Source: Dipylidium caninum
Lineage: Eukaryota > Platyhelminthes > Cestoda > Cyclophyllidea > Dipylidiidae
DNA: 64,000 bases
Reading direction: 5' to 3'
NCBI GenBank assembly: GCA_017562135.1
Contig: QEYB01000981.1
Span: 124,001 to 188,000, forward strand
Below the pieces are notes generated by a model. It had not been told where the DNA came from. It saw only the letters and a list, made by a program, of their open reading frames with translations, and did no database searches. The position numbers and the translations under genes were made by a program. This document shows positions 33,003-64,000 of the stretch, piece after piece (position 1 is the stretch's first letter; the number at the start of each line of letters is the position of its first letter).

Positions 33003-33715
33003 TCACAAGTGAAGAGTAGTGGCCTTGAGTAGGAAAAAGGTCGACGAATCAAATATGGTACATGGCTGAACAACAAGGCTTAGCCCGACCTTTTCAAATG
33101 CACTCTTGAGATCAATGTTTGACCTAATGAACAAGTTCGGAAAGACTAATGAAACAAACCCGCGATTTTCGTAGGCTATGTAAGCTTCCGTGCTAGAGTT
33201 CTTGTGCAACAAGAGAGACAGCGTTTCCGCAAACGGTCTGACAACTAAAAAAGGTCTTACCAATGTGCAAAACAAATACCATCATTATCAAATAAACAAT
33301 CTGAGGCGATGACCATATCAAACGTTTTGTCTAGAACCAAGTCAGGAATATCATTCCAGTCACAGGGTACAAATAGACAGTCAAATATGTCGTTTAAAGC
33401 ACAATTCCTTCGTATACTGTCCTCTATTCGAGGATCATCCAAGTCAGTAAATATCACACCAACAGCCCCATTTTTGAGAGCCGATATTCCACATAGACCA
33501 GTGCCTGAGCCGAGCTACTGTTTCAACAGAATTAGTTCTAGTACCTCTAGGACCTGTCGGCCGGACACGCATATATGACCGGAGTAAAAGGCCTGTGAGA
33601 GCAATTCCGCAGACTTCCAATGATGAAAAGCGTAGTCTGAGAGAGTTGAGGAACTGATCTTGAGTTTTACTTCCACTCCACTTCTATTTACAAATGGTAG
33701 TTCGACGATGGCCAT
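33003..33715 (-). CDS. METTL23: METTL23-like class I methyltransferase (methyltransferase 16 family)
   Basis: A SAM-dependent methyltransferase of the METTL21/23 lysine/arginine methyltransferase group. Exons: 33715-33545, 33514-33280, 33244-33003; product about 215 residues. The SAM-binding motif I, VLELGSGTGLCG, is split by a 30-nt intron (33515-33544). Then come VIFTDLDDPRIEDSIRRNC (motif II acidic residue), CDWNDIP and the FDMVIASDCLFDN motif, comparable to the SDVFFEP block of METTL23. The third exon continues LSLLLHKNSST and EAYIAYENRG. The WKSAELLSQAF segment occupies the position of WPCAVVLAQYL in METTL23. The start is the first ATG in the conserved frame; a further upstream exon cannot be excluded. 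Assignment to METTL23 rather than METTL21 is moderate. Confidence 0.7.
33515..33544 (-). other. 30-nt intron inside the SAM-binding motif
   Basis: Starts GTACTA and ends CAGTAG on the minus strand. Removing it joins codons for VLE and LGSGTG in phase 0 and removes an in-frame TAG. Confidence 0.8.
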
Positions 33716-35368
33716 GGCCAAAGCCCCTAACGTCGACAAACACCATCTTTGAAGGGTGGGCTGACCCTACACAAATATAAACAATATCGTTAATAACAAA
33801 TTAAACTAAGAGCAAATGTTAACAGAACTACTAAACAAAGTGGTATCTTGAATAAAAAAAGTTATATAATGCTATTTTTTCCGTTCTTAAATTTGTTATA
33901 GAATATGTTGCGGTTGGTACTTGCACAGACGTATCCACAATGGCACATTTCAACCTTTTCAGGGAAAATTCTTAGCTTTAGCTGGCAATCAGGTCATTCA
34001 CGGCTGACTCATATGTTTCGCAGCCATGCCACCTTAGTTAATCAAAAGAAACGTTTAATGACCCTTTCGTTTTACTAGTAGGCCGATAAAGAGCTCAATC
34101 TTTATTATGAAACAATATCATCATGGGGATTTTCGATTAGAAGGGGACTTCTCCGCTTGATAACGATTCCTGTAAGGGCGAGAAGTATAGAAGGGGAACC
34201 ATTTCCTTCCCCATCCGCTCCTTGAATAGAAAGTTAATGGATTAACTCATTCACTTCTCGTTGTTACCACTTTATCCGTCCTTTTGGAATTGCATTCTCA
34301 CAATTCACACTGACGTTGATCCGTGCATCAATCTTTCTATTGAAAAGTAGCTACTTTTGTGAATGAAGCCTTCGAGTGTGACGACATTCATGTAGCCGAG
34401 GTGAATGATCTGGTTACACTACACAGGGCGAGCGGGAATAATGAAAGTGAGCCGACTTTCGGATTACGTGCAGTGAACACGATCACTTTGTCCGCACGGG
34501 CTCGAGAACAAGGAGTTAGATGAAGTTGCAGTGGATGCGTTTGTTCGCCAACCGTGAAAGCTGACGAAATTTTATCTTATTAACGTCTGTCACTCATGCA
34601 ATGGCGACTGCAGAACAAGTCTTTGACAGAGAGGTCGGATCGGATGTGTAAGACCATTAGAGAATTGTGGGCTCGTTGACGTAACATGCCACTACACCAC
34701 TCAATCTGCAGCCTTTTTCCACATTTCTCTTCTTGATTAGTTGTGCTACATATTTGTGGTGGCAGTGTTTAAGACTACGGTAGATAGATTTGGCTTAGAC
34801 CCACCCGAAATTCTTTTACGGCCCACGTTTTCTCAATGCGCTTTGACGTTGATACGAATCTTGTTACCACACAAATGATTTTGGGAGAAATCAGTATAGA
34901 ACAAATTCTCCATTACCCTTCGGTTGATTTAACAAAGACAAAACGCTCCACGTAAATTCATGATCCGCGTTGAAGCGTTTACCGTTTTCACTGGATTAGA
35001 TGACCAAAATGGGTTGTGCCAGTGGGTGAAAGTCACAGCCTCCCTTGCAGCGCCCATGGAAGACGGGTAAGCACACGAAATGACACGACGGAAAACCCTG
35101 TCTCCTCCCTCTCCAGTTGCCATCTTATTAACGGCTGAGAGTTCATTCAATGCGACGTAAATGTAACCTCTTAAAGTAGGATGTACACGTCGTTAAAAGT
35201 CAAATGCGGTTGCTATGGCAGCAGTCCGAGCAAGTGTGGAAAATTCATTTGGGTTGCCATGATAGGAACTCCGTGAGCATGGAAACAGTTAACTATTGTA
35301 TTCTGGAGGAAGCGTTGCGTGCCCTTACACAAATAATTTATTTTATCAGGGAGATCTTCCGCGCAAAC
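33716..35368. other. Divergent intergenic region, methyltransferase to polycystin
   Basis: 1.65 kb between two divergent genes, expected to hold both promoters. No clear core promoter motif or further gene was seen. Confidence 0.45.

Positions 35369-64000
<28,632 letters not shown>

Overview
This window is nuclear DNA from an invertebrate animal, most likely a flatworm and probably a tapeworm. Every recognisable gene is an animal housekeeping or receptor gene split by introns. Many introns are extremely short: I can place GT-AG introns of 28, 30, 33, 34, 51, 56 and 64 nt. Very short introns are a known trait of tapeworm genomes. The tapeworm call is inference from intron size and gene style, not from a marker gene. 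No rRNA, tRNA, CRISPR array or bacterial-type operon was seen.

Layout. (1) 1-10.5 kb: the last two exons of prolidase (PEPD, +), then ribosomal protein eL14 (-) converging on it, then a complete 19-exon gamma-tubulin complex component 2 gene (TUBGCP2, +). (2) 11-13.3 kb: anamorsin (CIAPIN1, -). (3) 14.8-19.5 kb: an accessory cluster with three diverged copies of a small cysteine-rich protein family on alternating strands, sharing a TKLGYD...P...R..CPCC signature, plus two unrecognised basic-tailed ORFs. (4) 20.5-25.1 kb: STRAP (-, seven-bladed WD40) and a probable LAMTOR4-like Ragulator subunit (-). (5) 25-29.3 kb: a 4 kb stretch without a convincing gene, then a CCAAT/TATA promoter and a 75-residue LIM protein of the CRIP1 type (+). 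(6) 33.0-33.7 kb: a METTL23-like methyltransferase (-). (7) 35.4-64 kb and beyond: one giant polycystin-1-type gene (+) of about 42 exons, cut by the window end inside the channel domain.

The polycystin gene reads as signal peptide, SUEL-type galactose-binding lectin domain, PKD/Ig-like repeats, REJ region, GAIN/GPS autoproteolysis site, TM1, PLAT domain, several further membrane helices, extracellular polycystin (TOP) domain and the start of the channel core. One intron holds a decayed mariner transposase. Another, between the two PLAT exons, holds an uninterrupted same-strand 292-codon ORF with its own ATG, stop and poly(A) signal, probably a nested gene. A third holds a tract of about 53 CAGG tetranucleotides.

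At least five conserved exons carry a single-base frame break, three of them in mononucleotide runs. Because the breaks hit essential single-copy genes and the flanking splice phases only close if they are corrected, they look like assembly errors rather than pseudogenes. Anyone translating this window directly will truncate TUBGCP2, CIAPIN1, STRAP and the polycystin.
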